This document shows, in pieces, positions 10,495 through 20,774 of a stretch of 64,000 nt of DNA. The notes below the pieces were generated by a model that was not told where the DNA came from, ran no database searches, and saw nothing but the letters and a program-made list of their open reading frames with translations. The stretch covers positions 8,199,424-8,263,423 of the forward strand of contig JAJEKV010000053.1 of assembly GCA_021234155.1 (NCBI GenBank). Reading direction: 5' to 3'. Position numbers and translations under genes: made by a program. Every line of letters begins with the position of its first letter. Position 1 is the first letter of the stretch. Source of the stretch: Isoetes taiwanensis (taxonomy: Eukaryota; Streptophyta; Lycopodiopsida; Isoetales; Isoetaceae).

Positions 10495-11333
10495 TTGCCA
10501 ACTGCATTGTTTTTGCCAAAACCAAACATCCTGAATAACAGAATATTTATGTCATATCTTAAACCAGGGAAATCCTCCTCAGTTAGTACCTTACGCACCT
10601 TATGTACTAGATCTTTTTTTCTGAATCCTTTCTCCACAAATGCATTGATGAGCCCTGTCAAACTTTCAGCCGCCTTTAATGGATTAGAGTACACATACAA
10701 ATATGGTAATATCTGTGAAATAATGATGTTGCATGCCATAAGATAAGGTCTACAGCTGCATGCGTGCACAAATTTACTTGCCTTGAAGGGCAACTTATCC
10801 CTTTTATCAAATCGACATGTTTCATAAGAACCATACTGCGGAAACTTAATCGAAATACTCATATTAAGGAAATCAGCCTGTCTGCCATTATTCTTCAAAT
10901 TGTTGTCCCAATAAACTGTTTCATCCTTTACCACAAGATGTTCCAGGTCATAAATCAGTGGCTCCGAGCAATCATCACCCAACAGCCTTAAACACTTCCT
11001 GATCATAGGATTATTAATGGCTAACAAATCATCTATATACCTGAAGGTATGACTAAAATATTTGGCTTCTTGCAGCCTTCCAACCTGTATCATTTTGCAC
11101 ATGAACATCATCTCAAAATAAGCTAAATAAAGGTTACACCAGTTGGGACTACAAGCGAATCCCATCGGTATGCCCTTGGCTTGCTTCCAGACATTACTCC
11201 CCATAAGCAAATAACAATTACATAATAGCCATTTATTAAGTTTGACAAAGCACTCTTTGCCCATCAACACCCATTTACTGGTCACAACAGGTTTGCTATG
11301 TTTCCATTCCATGTTAATAGATCCATTTTCCAT
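10473..11333 (-). pseudogene. Penelope-like RT, C-terminal half (element C)
   Basis: This is 286 codons open without interruption. Motifs: 'VWKQAKGIPMGFACSP', 'FRYIDDLLAINNP', 'ADFLNMSI', 'RFDKRDKLPFKA', 'ACNIIISQILPY' and a C-terminal 'FVEKGFRKKDLV'. These align with ORF2 of PLEs A and B; the first catalytic Asp motif and all N-terminal sequence are missing. The protein ends 60 bp before the element terminus, leaving no room for an endonuclease. The first listed Met is probably internal to the original protein. Confidence 0.8.
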
Positions 11334-11336
11334 GTT

Positions 11337-11612
11337 AATTAGGAGTGGCTTCCGGAAGCTTCTTTATATTCACCCCCCTCAGATCTTGGCCGTCGGTTTG
11401 CTCCCTTGCAATCTCGTCCGTCGGATCTGGTGGCTTCTAGAAGCTTCCTGGCGGCCCTCTGGTGGCCCATCTCGACCGTCCATTTGTTTGGGGATCTCCC
11501 AACTTTTACCCAAAATTTTTTTGCGTTAGGGGGGAATTGAACCCCTAACCCCTTCACCCCCACAAGGGGGGTTTGGGGGGAACCCCTTAACCAACTTTCC
11601 ACACTTCCATTC
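11337..11612 (-). mobile_element. tRNA-derived SINE-like sequence
   Basis: On the - strand an A-box-like TGGTTAAGGGG (11583-11593) and a B-box GGTTCAATTCC (11533-11543) lie about 50 bp apart with a C/G-rich variable region. This recalls tRNA-Ser/Leu. About 190 bp of unrelated body follows toward 11340. The sequence lies at the truncated 5' edge of element C. A decayed tRNA or organellar insertion is the alternative. No clear target duplication was found. Confidence 0.45.
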
Positions 11613-11639
11613 AGGAATATAAGTGTGCTTTTTTCTTGT

Positions 11640-12350
11640 TAAGGTTACCTCCAACCCTAATAATTCTAGAATATCTAGGATGGTTCTAGAATTTAGGGTT
11701 TGCACATATATCCCACATGCATAGATGCAAAAAAGAGCCTTTTTTCAGTATATAAAGAGGCCATCCAGATGGGAATAAGCATTCTGGTTTTTTGCTAGAA
11801 AATTCTAGATTGGAGTTCTAGAATGCTCTAGGAAGATCTAGGATGTTCCAAAAATTATGGAATGTACTGGAAAATTCAGGGGGGGTTCTGGAACATAGAA
11901 CCTTCTAGAACAATAAAAAAAAAGTTGTAAAATTTTGTAAAAAGTAAAAAAAAAAGTTACGAAGTTTGAACCTTATTGTACAAGAACCTATTCTAGAATA
12001 TAGAACCTTCTAGAACAATAATAAAAAGTTGTAAAATTTTGTAAAAAGTAAAAAAAGTTACGAAATTTGAACCTTATTCTAGAAAAAACTATTCTAGAAT
12101 TTAGGGTTTGCACATATATCCCACATGCATAGATGCAAAAAATAGCCTCTTTTTCAGTATATAAAGAAGCTATCCAGATGAGAATAAGCATTCTGGTTTT
12201 TGGGTGGGGGTTCTAGAACATAGAACCTTCTAAACATGCTAAAATTGGAACTTGCTCCGTAGGAACATGCACCGTAGGACGTATTAAATTCTTGTATATA
12301 TATATATATAATTATACTGGGATTTTAATTCATCCACTTTTCTAATTTAT
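11640..12350. promoter_or_regulatory. TTCTAGAA-rich region with two TATA boxes
   Basis: Many TTCTAGAA dyads (nTTCnnGAAn, the form of a heat-shock element) occur, with one dense cluster at about 11895-11913. A unit of about 115 bp containing ATATCCCACATGCAT and GTATATAAAG occurs twice (about 11685-11815 and 12092-12215). A further AT-rich unit of about 110 bp is tandemly doubled (about 11895-12090). No coding frame is convincing. It may be the promoter region of a decayed element. Confidence 0.45.
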
Positions 12351-12452
12351 AGAAGAGCATATGCTTAATTGTGTATACTTCTTTAGGATTTTCCTTCCTC
12401 CAATCACGTTTGATTCTTCGGTTTTGCTGCATCTTCCTCGTTCTGCTTGACT

Positions 12453-12548
12453 CCGGGGTTCCTTAGGGTGTTGTGACTGTAGTTGACCTTCGTGTGTGAT
12501 CCGGGGTTCCTTAGGGTGTTGTGACTGTAGTTGACCTTCGTGTGTGAT
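12453..12548. repeat. 48-bp tandem repeat, two copies
   Basis: Two exact copies, each starting CCGGGGTTCCTTAGGGTG, lie at 12453-12500 and 12501-12548. The length is a multiple of three, and on the - strand both copies read through as a 16-residue repeat, so this may be an in-frame duplication in a coding part of element G1. Confidence 0.85.
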
Positions 12549-12561
12549 CTGAGGTCGGTAT

Positions 12562-12897
12562 TGTTTGGATTCTTGGCATGCACCCTGCAGCAGCAGTCCA
12601 TGACTGCCGGATGCTACAAGGCTGCCATGCTCATGATCACAAAACAAGAACAAGACAAGAAAATATGTACAAAGAATGAAGGGGAACGTGGCCAAATGAG
12701 GCTCTCCAAATATGAGATCAAACCTGAGTACATCTGAAGAGGCTCTGGTCTAATATAGTGTAGACCGCAAATCTGAGCCGTACATCTAACTAAATCTAAT
12801 CCCTACACTTATGTTAACCTAATCATGCTACGTGTCAATCTGCCACCATTGACACCTAACATATGCATGCACAATGTTAACCACTAGGTGGTTAACA
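12562..12897 (-). repeat. G2 3' LTR
   Basis: A 336-bp LTR whose end contains the near-palindrome GTTAACCACTAGGTGGTTAAC. It is the 3' LTR because the adjacent CTGCCTCCCCCTAAAAAG (12898-12915) reads on the - strand as a polypurine tract. Confidence 0.92.
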
Positions 12898-14978
12898 CTG
12901 CCTCCCCCTAAAAAGTTTTAGCACAAAAACATGTACAGACTTTTATAAGACAAGTCTGTCAATTACAACAAGGTGCCAAAAATTTAGGGGTGAAAATGAT
13001 GGTACTGGTAATGGTTTGTTGTGTCGCCGAAAGATCTTCGTGAAGGCATTGATGTGAATAAGATCAGGAAGGAATGTCGATCTGAGAACATGGATCATAG
13101 GAACATGGGCCAAAAACATAAAGACCATCCCCTTATATTATGGGTAAGTCTATTTTATCATATAGTGCCCCAAAAGTTCACTTGAAAAAATAATTAGGGG
13201 GTCTTAAAAATGTAAGCACCAAAAAAGCTTCCCCCGTGATCAGCCATAGAAGAGCGTGGCTAGGTGTGACAATATTTTTGGAGAGCGTGGATCTAGAGCA
13301 CAAAGCGTGGCTGGAGCGTGGACTTGGCGTGGGCGTGTGGGAGGTTGGCTCTACTAGCGTGGCGCGTGGAAAAAAGAGGGAGCGTGGGCGTGGCGGGTGG
13401 GGCGTGGGGCGTGACCCCGTGACCCGTGAGTCCCGTGAGCAGTTTGAGCGTGGGCAATAGGGTTTGACCCACGGCGTGACCCGTGATCAGCCTGCAAAAG
13501 AAGAGCTTGAACCCTAAGAATATCAAACTAAATTAGAATGTTTTGCGGCAGCGGCATGGCGGTGATCTGAACCTGGGCCTCTTAAGTTGCCGAAAGATAC
13601 GGTTGCTTCTATTTCCAGAGAAGATGATGGCAAATAGGGCTGAAAATGGGGCTGGAAATGCGCGCTGAAGATAGATCGGCAGAAGGAAAATGCTGATTGT
13701 AGCTTCGATAGATAGGGCTGGCCGGATTTGCTGGAACAGGGCCATTTGTTTGCATGAAGTGGTGCTGCTGCTTGCTATGTCGAGAAGAAAACATGGCCAC
13801 TGAGATCGCAGAGGACAAAGCCGATTTTTACGTAATAGAGAAGTGAGTGATTGATTCCTTTGCCTAGGATGCAGATAGAAGACTCTACTTGCTGAGCAAA
13901 ATCTGCTTGCTGAATGGAATTTGAATAGGCATTTGTTAGATAAACTCGAATAGCCGGTAGAATCTGTGCGGAAATAGAGAAAATATCTGACTCTGCTTAA
14001 CAAAGACAGAGGTTTATGACAGTCGGTATGTGAACAGATGGATATGATATGCTAACTGAGTGTACGTGATGCGATGGGTAGGTGAAGGTGATTTCTCTGC
14101 GGTGAATATGGATGGGGGCTAGCCATGAGCTGGCCCTCTTGAAAAACGCAGAAGAAGAACGATTGGAAGTTTGCAGATCCAGATACGTGAAAAACATGAA
14201 ATAGCCGATACTCTGTGCTGTCCATTTTAGATAGAGGAAAAATGTTCTTCTTGATCGATTTTGTGCAGATACCCAGCTTGAAAAATTAAGACAAGAAGCC
14301 TGCTTCAAAGAAAACTCCTCTGTAAGGCCGAATAGATTAAGCCTGCAATAAAGAGGCGGACCAAAAACTGTTCTCGATGAAGAATTGCAGAAGAAGCCTT
14401 GAATCAGCAAGTAACGGAAACCTATGAGCACAAAGGGGGCTAGCCAAGTGCTGGCCCTCTACAAATATTCTGAATAAGAAGTCCGTGATCAAAACCTTAG
14501 AATACCCGGCCGAGGTCTTTTTGACGAGAATCATAATCTTTGTTTACATTGCAAAAAGCACAAATTTTCTGATAAAACTGAAATAAAACAGAAGAAAGAG
14601 GTACAAGATTTGTGACAAATTTCCAGCAGATAAAAAAGGGGTCAAACTTTAGATTTTTCTGAAAGTCTTGAAGAGAGGAGTGCTGTCACCACTCCATAAT
14701 TCCTTGGCTGTAAAACTGCGTTTCTTTGCACCATAAAAACAGAGTGTTGAAAACTCTTTCCATGACAAGACTAATTGCTAAGGCCTCCAGACAAATTTCA
14801 TGAACATCTGGTTGGGCAAACAAATTAGTGGACAAAAGGGCCTCCAGCCGGACCATTTCAACGGCTGGTTGGGCCAAATAAGGGTGTTTGATACAAGGAG
14901 TATTCAAGAACAGATGACTAAGGGCAGCAAGGACAACAGCAAAACAACAAGGCTGAAGAAGGTGATCACGAGCGAACC

Positions 14979-14995
14979 CGGCATAACGGCGCCAA
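14979..14995 (-). other. G2 primer-binding site
   Basis: The - strand reads TTGGCGCCGTTATGCC immediately inside the right LTR. The TGGCGCCGTT core matches the tRNA-type primer site seen in several plant Ty3/gypsy groups. This fixes the element on the - strand. Confidence 0.7.
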
Positions 14996-15331
14996 TGTTT
15001 GGATTCTTGGCATGCACCCTGCAGCAGCAGTCCATGACTGCCGGATGCTACAAGGCTGCCATGCTCATGATCACAAAACAAGAACAAGACAAGAAAATAT
15101 GTACAAAGAATGAAGGGGAACGTGGCCAAATGAGGCTCTCCAAATATGAGATCAAACCTGAGTACATCTGAAGAGGCTCTGGTCTAATATAGTGTAGACC
15201 GCAAATCTGAGCCGTACATCTAACTAAATCTAATCCCTACACTTATGTTAACCTAATCATGCTACGTGTCAATCTGCCACCATTGACACCTAACATATGC
15301 ATGCACAATGTTAACCACTAGGTGGTTAACA
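14996..15331 (-). repeat. G2 5' LTR
   Basis: This copy matches the left LTR base for base as far as I can read and is followed by the second GGTAT target duplication. Lack of divergence points to recent insertion. Confidence 0.92.
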
Positions 15332-15599
15332 GGTATCCCAAGTCGCGGAGAACGTTGCTCGATGTGAACCCTTGAGTTGAAAATGCTCCTCCTTAATGTG
15401 TTTACCTGTCATGTGGAGTGTCGTTTGGAGATGTGTAGTGCCATTGATCGCTTGAGTACGATCACTTGGTTGTTGCAGTCGGGCATTTTTGCATGTCTTT
15501 GAAGCTTCGTTGTGAGATGCTTCCCTTATGCCTAGAATTGTTGTCATCTCTATTGAACATGCCATCACTCCTTTGAGTTGCGTTTGAGTGGTCTGTGGT

Positions 15600-16752
15600 T
15601 GTTGGCTAGGTCGGTTCCTTCGTCCTTTGCCGTGCTTTGCCTCCCCCGCCTCCTCTCTGGTTCTGATTGCAGCCCTATGTCTTCCGGGTTATTCGTCCAC
15701 CGGTACTGCTATCATCTCCCTGTAGTCGCCGAACATGAACTTAGGAGATGTTACGTTGATACTGCCTCTATCCTGTTCGACTGGTGCTGCTGCCGAGGTG
15801 CTGGGTAGGAGCGCACTCGTTGTTTTCCCTCTGATTCCCATCCGCTCGTGGATCGCTATGAACTCCTCCTCTGTGGTTAACTCCTATTGTGCCATCATCT
15901 GCCTGATGCCGGTGTAGGCTTCTATGTCCGTCGATGTCTGGCCAGTGTATGTCTGGGCCTCCCTTGTGCTGATGTGGAAGTCCTGTGTCTCCCAGTCGAT
16001 GAAGTCGTCAAGGTCCGATTGTTGACGTAGGAGATGTAGGAGCTTGTCTATCCTGTAGCCCATGTCCCTGCACTTTGGGAGGTTCTTGATGTCGTGCAGG
16101 CTCAGGTACGCTTCCTTGGATGATTATCGGGATTAGTCTTGTGATGCCTAGCCCAAGTGGTGGAGTTGTCCTTGTAGTTCTCAGCCCCTCTTCAAAACTT
16201 TGAAGTTCCTCCTTAGCTTGCTGCGTCTCTTGTGCTGGGTCGACGTCACTGATGTCCTCCCTGTCCGACCCACGTCCTTCATCTTCCTCCTGCTCTTCCC
16301 TCTCGTACTCCCGAAGCATCGGCTCTTCGTCACCTGCTGCCATGGCCATAGGCTCAATATCTAGGGGTTGGACAGATGGTTCTCCTATCTGGGTTTGGGC
16401 TCTATGGGATAGGAAAATTGCTACAGCTGCGGTGTATGAGGAGTATCTCCTCCTATTTACAGCTATGGACATGTAATTGGGTAAGCGGCTGGCCTTGTTT
16501 TCTAGGTACTTGTCTATGTTGGGTATGTCGGGCCATATTTGGTGCAAGGTATCCTATGCAAGGTGGGAGCTCTACTAGAGGAGGTCCTATCTTGGCATGG
16601 AACTCAGACATAATGTCTTGGTAGAAGGGGGTGGCATTGATGGTGGCCTCCACATCGATCTGCTTCTGAAAGAGATTGAAAACGGAGTTGATGTCGGCCT
16701 CGGCCACATGAGCTGTGGCGCTGTACCATCGCCTAAATGCAGTGGTTGCCAT
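15600..16752 (-). pseudogene. G1 gag-like protein, frameshifted
   Basis: It starts at ATG 16752 (MATTAFRRWYSATAHV). The frame breaks near 16548 and continues to 16008 through 'KASRLPNYM' and an acidic Glu/Asp-rich stretch, then appears to carry on with more damage to about 15600. I recognise no zinc knuckle. The position after the leader of an LTR element suggests gag; sequence similarity was not established. Confidence 0.4.
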
Positions 16753-17048
16753 GGAGTATGAGCAGTTGGGGATGACAGACAGATGGGAAAGCGCCCTAGG
16801 GGCCTGAAAAAATCGGCTTGGAGTGAGGAGCAAGGGTGTAGGATGCAAATGACACCTGTGGTCCTATTTATAGGCAAAACCCTAAATTTGGAAAAATTCG
16901 AAGTTGGGAAATATCTATGATTCTAAGGTCTAGGTGTACAATTTACAGGCTAACTATGCTAAAGACTGCATTCTAAGGATCCTATAGCAACAAATTTTAT
17001 TCACTTTGGGGAAAGTGTGGACAAATTGGGGCAATTTTGGTGTGACCA

Positions 17049-18211
17049 CTCACATAGTGCGCGAGAGGCAGTTAGGAATATGATCCTAAGTGGCCTGGGC
17101 GCACTCTGTGAGGGGTGGGGTCCTGTTTGGGTTGAGGATGATGCCAAACATGCAAACTAAGGGTAAAATCCTGCATATCTCGTCGAGATAGGTCAGATTG
17201 AGCCCTTACTTGCTTCATTTGGATAAGTTTTGGCCCAGTTTAGGGGTCGACCACTCACACAGTGCGCGAGATGCAGTTAGGAATATGATCCTAAGTGGCC
17301 TAGGCACACTCTGTGAGGGGTGGGGCTCCATTTGAGTTAGGGTTGGCCAATTCTACAAACTAAGGATCAAATCCTACTAATTAAGGTGAGCTGAGTCGAA
17401 TGGTGTGCTTACTTTCTGTATTTGCACAAGTTTTGGCATAGATCAGTGCTCGACCACTCACACAGTGCGCGAGAGGCAGTTAGGAATATAATCCTAAGTG
17501 GCCTCGGCGCACTCTGTGAGGGGTGGGGCCAAAAACACTGAGTTTTGCTCCAATTTGTTGATTCCAAATGCAGAGCTTAGTAATACACCCTAATTAAGCA
17601 TGATTTACACATTAACATGATCAAAAAAACATAAATTTGTATTTACAATAAACTAGCAATCTTCTTTCTGCTGAGAGCTTGTGGATGTTGCACCCGAGTT
17701 CTTGATAGTCGAGAAGGTTCTTCATGCAGATGATTAACGTATGTCTTCCATTCGATGAAGATTGTTGATAGGCCGGTTGTGCATTGTACTGCTCGCTTCG
17801 TTTGTAGAGGTATTTGCCATAGTGCTTCCTCTCTTGGGTCTGCCTTTTTCACTCTCCTCCTTTTTGTTGTCAGTACGTCGCCTGGGTCTTCAATGTTGTC
17901 AAAAAGTCGTGCTCTTTGCTCTTCTGTGGCTCTAGCCTTGTACCCTAAAAGCTATTGCTTCTATTTCTAATTAAACTGTAGTTTGGAAGACAGAATTTAG
18001 GGTTTGAGCTATTTTGGTTATTTTAAGGTTGAGTATCATACTTTTAGCCATAAATGGATTCTAGACTCCTTAATGGTCCTAACGCAACAAATTTCAGGTG
18101 ATTTGGAGCTATATAACTCAAGTTATGAAGGTTCAAAGTTTTGACCACTCACACAGTGTGCGAGGAGCAGTTAGGAACATGGTCCTAAGTGGTCTGGGCG
18201 CACTCTGTGAG
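17049..18211. repeat. four copies of a 64-nt stem-loop in the G1 leader
   Basis: Copies lie at 17049-17112, 17254-17317, 17457-17520 and 18148-18211. Each has outer arms of CTCACACAGTGCGC and GCGCACTCTGTGAG type and an inner TTAGGA/TCCTAA stem. All are exactly 64 nt. The first three are spaced about 204 bp apart. The flanking 140 bp is less conserved than the hairpin itself, which suggests selection on, or recent spread of, the structured part. Confidence 0.85.
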
Positions 18212-18415
18212 GGGTCACCTCTTTTTGGACAATTTAGGTTGGGTTTTTGCCAAAACTTATCACTACTCTTAGCATTAACCTATTGCTGCACTACAATTGG
18301 GAAAAAATTTCCCAATTTTTGAGGTTCTTGCTTGGGAGGTTGTTCCCAAGACTGGAAGTCTACTGTTAGTCCTAAGGAAAATGGTCAGTGCTTGATCCTG
18401 GTCTACCAAGATCAT

Positions 18416-18427
18416 GCTCTGATACCA
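18416..18427 (-). other. G1 primer-binding site (initiator tRNA-Met type)
   Basis: The - strand reads TGGTATCAGAGC, the standard plant retrotransposon site complementary to the tRNA-iMet 3' end. It is one base from the TG...CA-type LTR edge at 18429. A short hairpin (TGATCTTGGT/ACCAGGATCA) follows it. Confidence 0.8.
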
Positions 18428-18428
18428 C

Positions 18429-18800
18429 TGTGACGTCCCCTACTCCTTATACGATGCACACATCGTATCCGAAGGAGGAGCATTCTCCCTGGCAGCTACA
18501 CTGACAGGGGCCATCCACCTGACTCCACTCCCAGTGGAATGAGCCAGCAAGGGAAGAATGGATGTGTCATTCACCCGTCTTCCATCGGGTTGACCTATCT
18601 GCGGAAGCGCGAATAAACAAACATGAGCACAAACTAACAGTATATATAAGGGTAGAAGCATGAAAGGGTGGGCAAAAAAAGTGCCCGTATTTTACATTTA
18701 CAAATTCAAAATGTAAGGAAATCCCCCCGGAAATTATTATTCTTGGAATGAATCATTAATAGGACAAATAATTTTGAACTCTCCTCCCGCGCTCTGTTCA
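18429..18800 (-). repeat. G1 5' LTR (outer edge uncertain)
   Basis: It begins TGTGACGTCC on the + strand. It contains GTATATATAAG and then the 21-bp string at about 18649-18669, part of which (GGGTAGAAGCATGAAAGG) recurs near 37340 in another LTR-like region. The distal end could not be fixed because no partner LTR or target duplication was found. Confidence 0.55.
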
Positions 18801-18813
18801 ACCTTCCTCTCGC

Positions 18814-18935
18814 TCGAACCTCCATAGCCGAAAGCTTGACATCCATATTCGAACCTCCATAGCCGAAAGCTTGACATCCGTATTCGAACCTCCATAGCCA
18901 AGATCAGGACCTCCATAGTCAAAAGCTTGCATTTT
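18814..18935. repeat. 35-bp tandem repeat, about 3.5 copies
   Basis: Units starting TCGAACCTCCATAGCCGAAA lie at 18814, 18849 and 18884, with a degraded copy following. It lies just upstream of the next gene. Confidence 0.8.
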
Positions 18936-18964
18936 CAGAGAGCTGAAGCACCAGGGAAGAGATC

Positions 18965-20202
18965 ATGACGAAGCAGCTTGAAACAAAGACATCTCCAAGG
19001 AAATCTCCTCGCAACAAACCTGTAAAGCCCATGCCAAGGTCTCCCACTAGAACTGCCGCCCGAAAACTCAAGAGTGGGTCTTCTTCAGATCGGGAGGACT
19101 TGCCGCCCGAGTTTGACAAGGTAAGCATCAGGCAGCTTAGGAGCAACAATTTTGATAGCATGTTTCGAGGGCTAGTGCAAATAGTGCAGGATGTTTGGGG
19201 TTCTGAAGCCCCTGCTGTTAGGGGTTATCAAGAGTGCAGGATTAAGCCTGGTTGGATGGCAAATTTTTTTTTCTGTGTATGAGCACGTTTTTTGTAGGAA
19301 GGACATTGCAAATCATCACATTCCATTGTATTTTGCCCGAGCATATGCACTTCATTACAAAGGAGTAAGCATTGATTGGGATGAGGTGAAAGCAAGTGCA
19401 AGTCTTCATTCAAAAGGCTCTCAAAAAGAATCTGACCTGACAGAATTAGCTACAGTAAAGTCTTCCAATGTTAAAGCTATTAAATGTATGCCTCAGGTAG
19501 AATTGGGGCAGCAGTTGGAAATGATGAAAAGGTGGAGGGAAACAAGAGCATTAGATTCTGCCTCCATGCTTGATGAAATACAGACTTTAAAAGAGAAAAG
19601 GAAAACAATGGAAATTGAACTGTTGAAGCATGAGAGTGATAAGAGCTTCTTGACAAGAATTGTGCAGAGTAAAGATGCAAAAATATGTGAGCAGTTCAGC
19701 ATTATGGCAGGTTTAAAAGCAAGCGGGAAGCCAACTGATGTGCAAATGGCTTTGGCATCCCATTTAGAGGAGGAGAAATCAAGTTATATTGCTGACTTAG
19801 ATACTCTAATGATTCCCATTGATTGTTTAAAGGCTAATTTGCAAGAATTAGAAGCTGCCATTAGATTTGGAAGTTAATTCCAACTGTAAGAATAGAATAA
19901 AGGAGATGACTAAGCATTTGGAAAGATCAGACCCGATAGGCCTGCAGCCCGCTCCCATACTCGCAGCAAGACAGAGCGCTTCATTCTCACATATAAGCCA
20001 TACTTGCAGCAGCTGCAATGATTGCCTTGACTCGACCATGGTAATATCTCCACTTTGTGGTCATACATATTGTCTATTTTGTCTTGTATTCAGGGTTTCA
20101 ACGACGAATACATGTGTACATGATTGTTCATGGTCCGAGGACCTGCGACACTGCTTAGAAATCCCTTTCGAAGGTACATCTATTTCTATTTTGATTACAT
20201 AA
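18965..20202 (+). pseudogene. coiled-coil/RING protein gene, damaged
   Basis: ATG 18965 opens a basic Pro/Ser/Lys-rich N-terminus. A consensus donor AAG|GTAAGC lies at 19120/19121, but the open frame also continues in a protein-like way. Frames change at the T run near 19265 and again near 19868. The middle (about 19440-19870) is a Glu/Lys-rich coiled coil, and the end carries a RING-like set: CSSCNDC, CGHTYCLFC and CVHDC. RING proteins usually act as E3 ubiquitin or SUMO ligases. It lies 570 bp upstream of the Ulp1-like gene on the same strand, so a shared ubiquitin-like pathway is a tempting but unproved idea. Unrecorded introns could explain some frame changes. Confidence 0.45.
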
Positions 20203-20774
20203 GTAGTTTGAATGTACTTAGATGTAGTTAGTTTCCATCATGTACATAACTGTATTAACATTTGATTTGGCGTGGTTTTGTCTTTATTGTAAAGAGGAAA
20301 TGTACTTGCTTCTGTACTTTACATTTACATGTGCCATGAAGTGCTTTTCTGGAATTCCTTTACCGGGTGTATTAATAGGGTGTATTGCATTGACTGTACT
20401 TTGCATTTACATGTGATCAGAAATGCATATGAATTTGGTATTTGACTTTCCTTTACATTCAATGCTGAATGATGTATTTGATAGGGTGTATTGATAAAAT
20501 ATTTTGTTCTGAAATGCATTTGAATTTAGTATTTGGTTTTCCTTTACATTGTGATATCTATGTACACTAATGTACTTCTATTTTGTCGTTACATTATCAG
20601 CAGAAAGTTTGCCTGTAGTAAAAACTTACTTGCATGTAATTAACATCTGCTCTGTTTTGATTTGCATCTGATTGTTTTTTCTTCAGATTTTGCTTCTATC
20701 TACTCTACATCTCCCCTTGATTCTGAATCAAGTGTTTACATTTCTTATTGACACCCAATTGTGTCAATGCAGAC

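Larger units (their letters stand above)
10411..11336 (-). mobile_element. 5'-truncated Penelope-like element C
   Basis: Read on the - strand, this contains the last half of an RT ORF, a short 3' UTR with a perfect hairpin, and a 3' end reading CCTTCCGGTAGGAGGAAGG (10411-10429) that abuts (TA)n. PLE B has nearly the same motif after its RT (55626-55645), which supports this as a family-wide 3' terminus. The 5' side stops at about 11336, next to a SINE-like sequence. Confidence 0.7.
12562..15331 (-). mobile_element. non-autonomous LTR retrotransposon G2
   Basis: Two 336-bp LTRs (12562-12897 and 14996-15331) begin TG and end CA and show no difference by eye. GGTAT flanks the element on both sides (12557-12561, 15332-15336) as a 5-bp target duplication. 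A primer-binding-site-like TTGGCGCCGTTATGCC lies next to the right LTR on the - strand, and a purine tract lies next to the left LTR, so the element reads right to left. The 2.1-kb interior has no gag or pol motifs, so it must borrow proteins from another element. It is inserted in the decayed element G1. Confidence 0.93.
15337..18800 (-). mobile_element. decayed LTR retrotransposon G1 (host of G2)
   Basis: On the - strand the order is: LTR (from about 18800 to 18429), a TGGTATCAGAGC primer site, a 1.6-kb leader with four stem-loop repeats, a gag-like frame and further degenerate coding sequence. The element continues leftward past the G2 insertion to about 12350 (48-bp repeat region). Pol was not recognised, and neither the left LTR nor the far edge could be fixed. 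Confidence 0.6.

Noticed and set aside
11520-11612. Functional tRNA gene
   Set aside because: A and B boxes are present on the - strand, but acceptor and anticodon stems do not pair and an unrelated body follows, so a SINE-like derivative is more likely.
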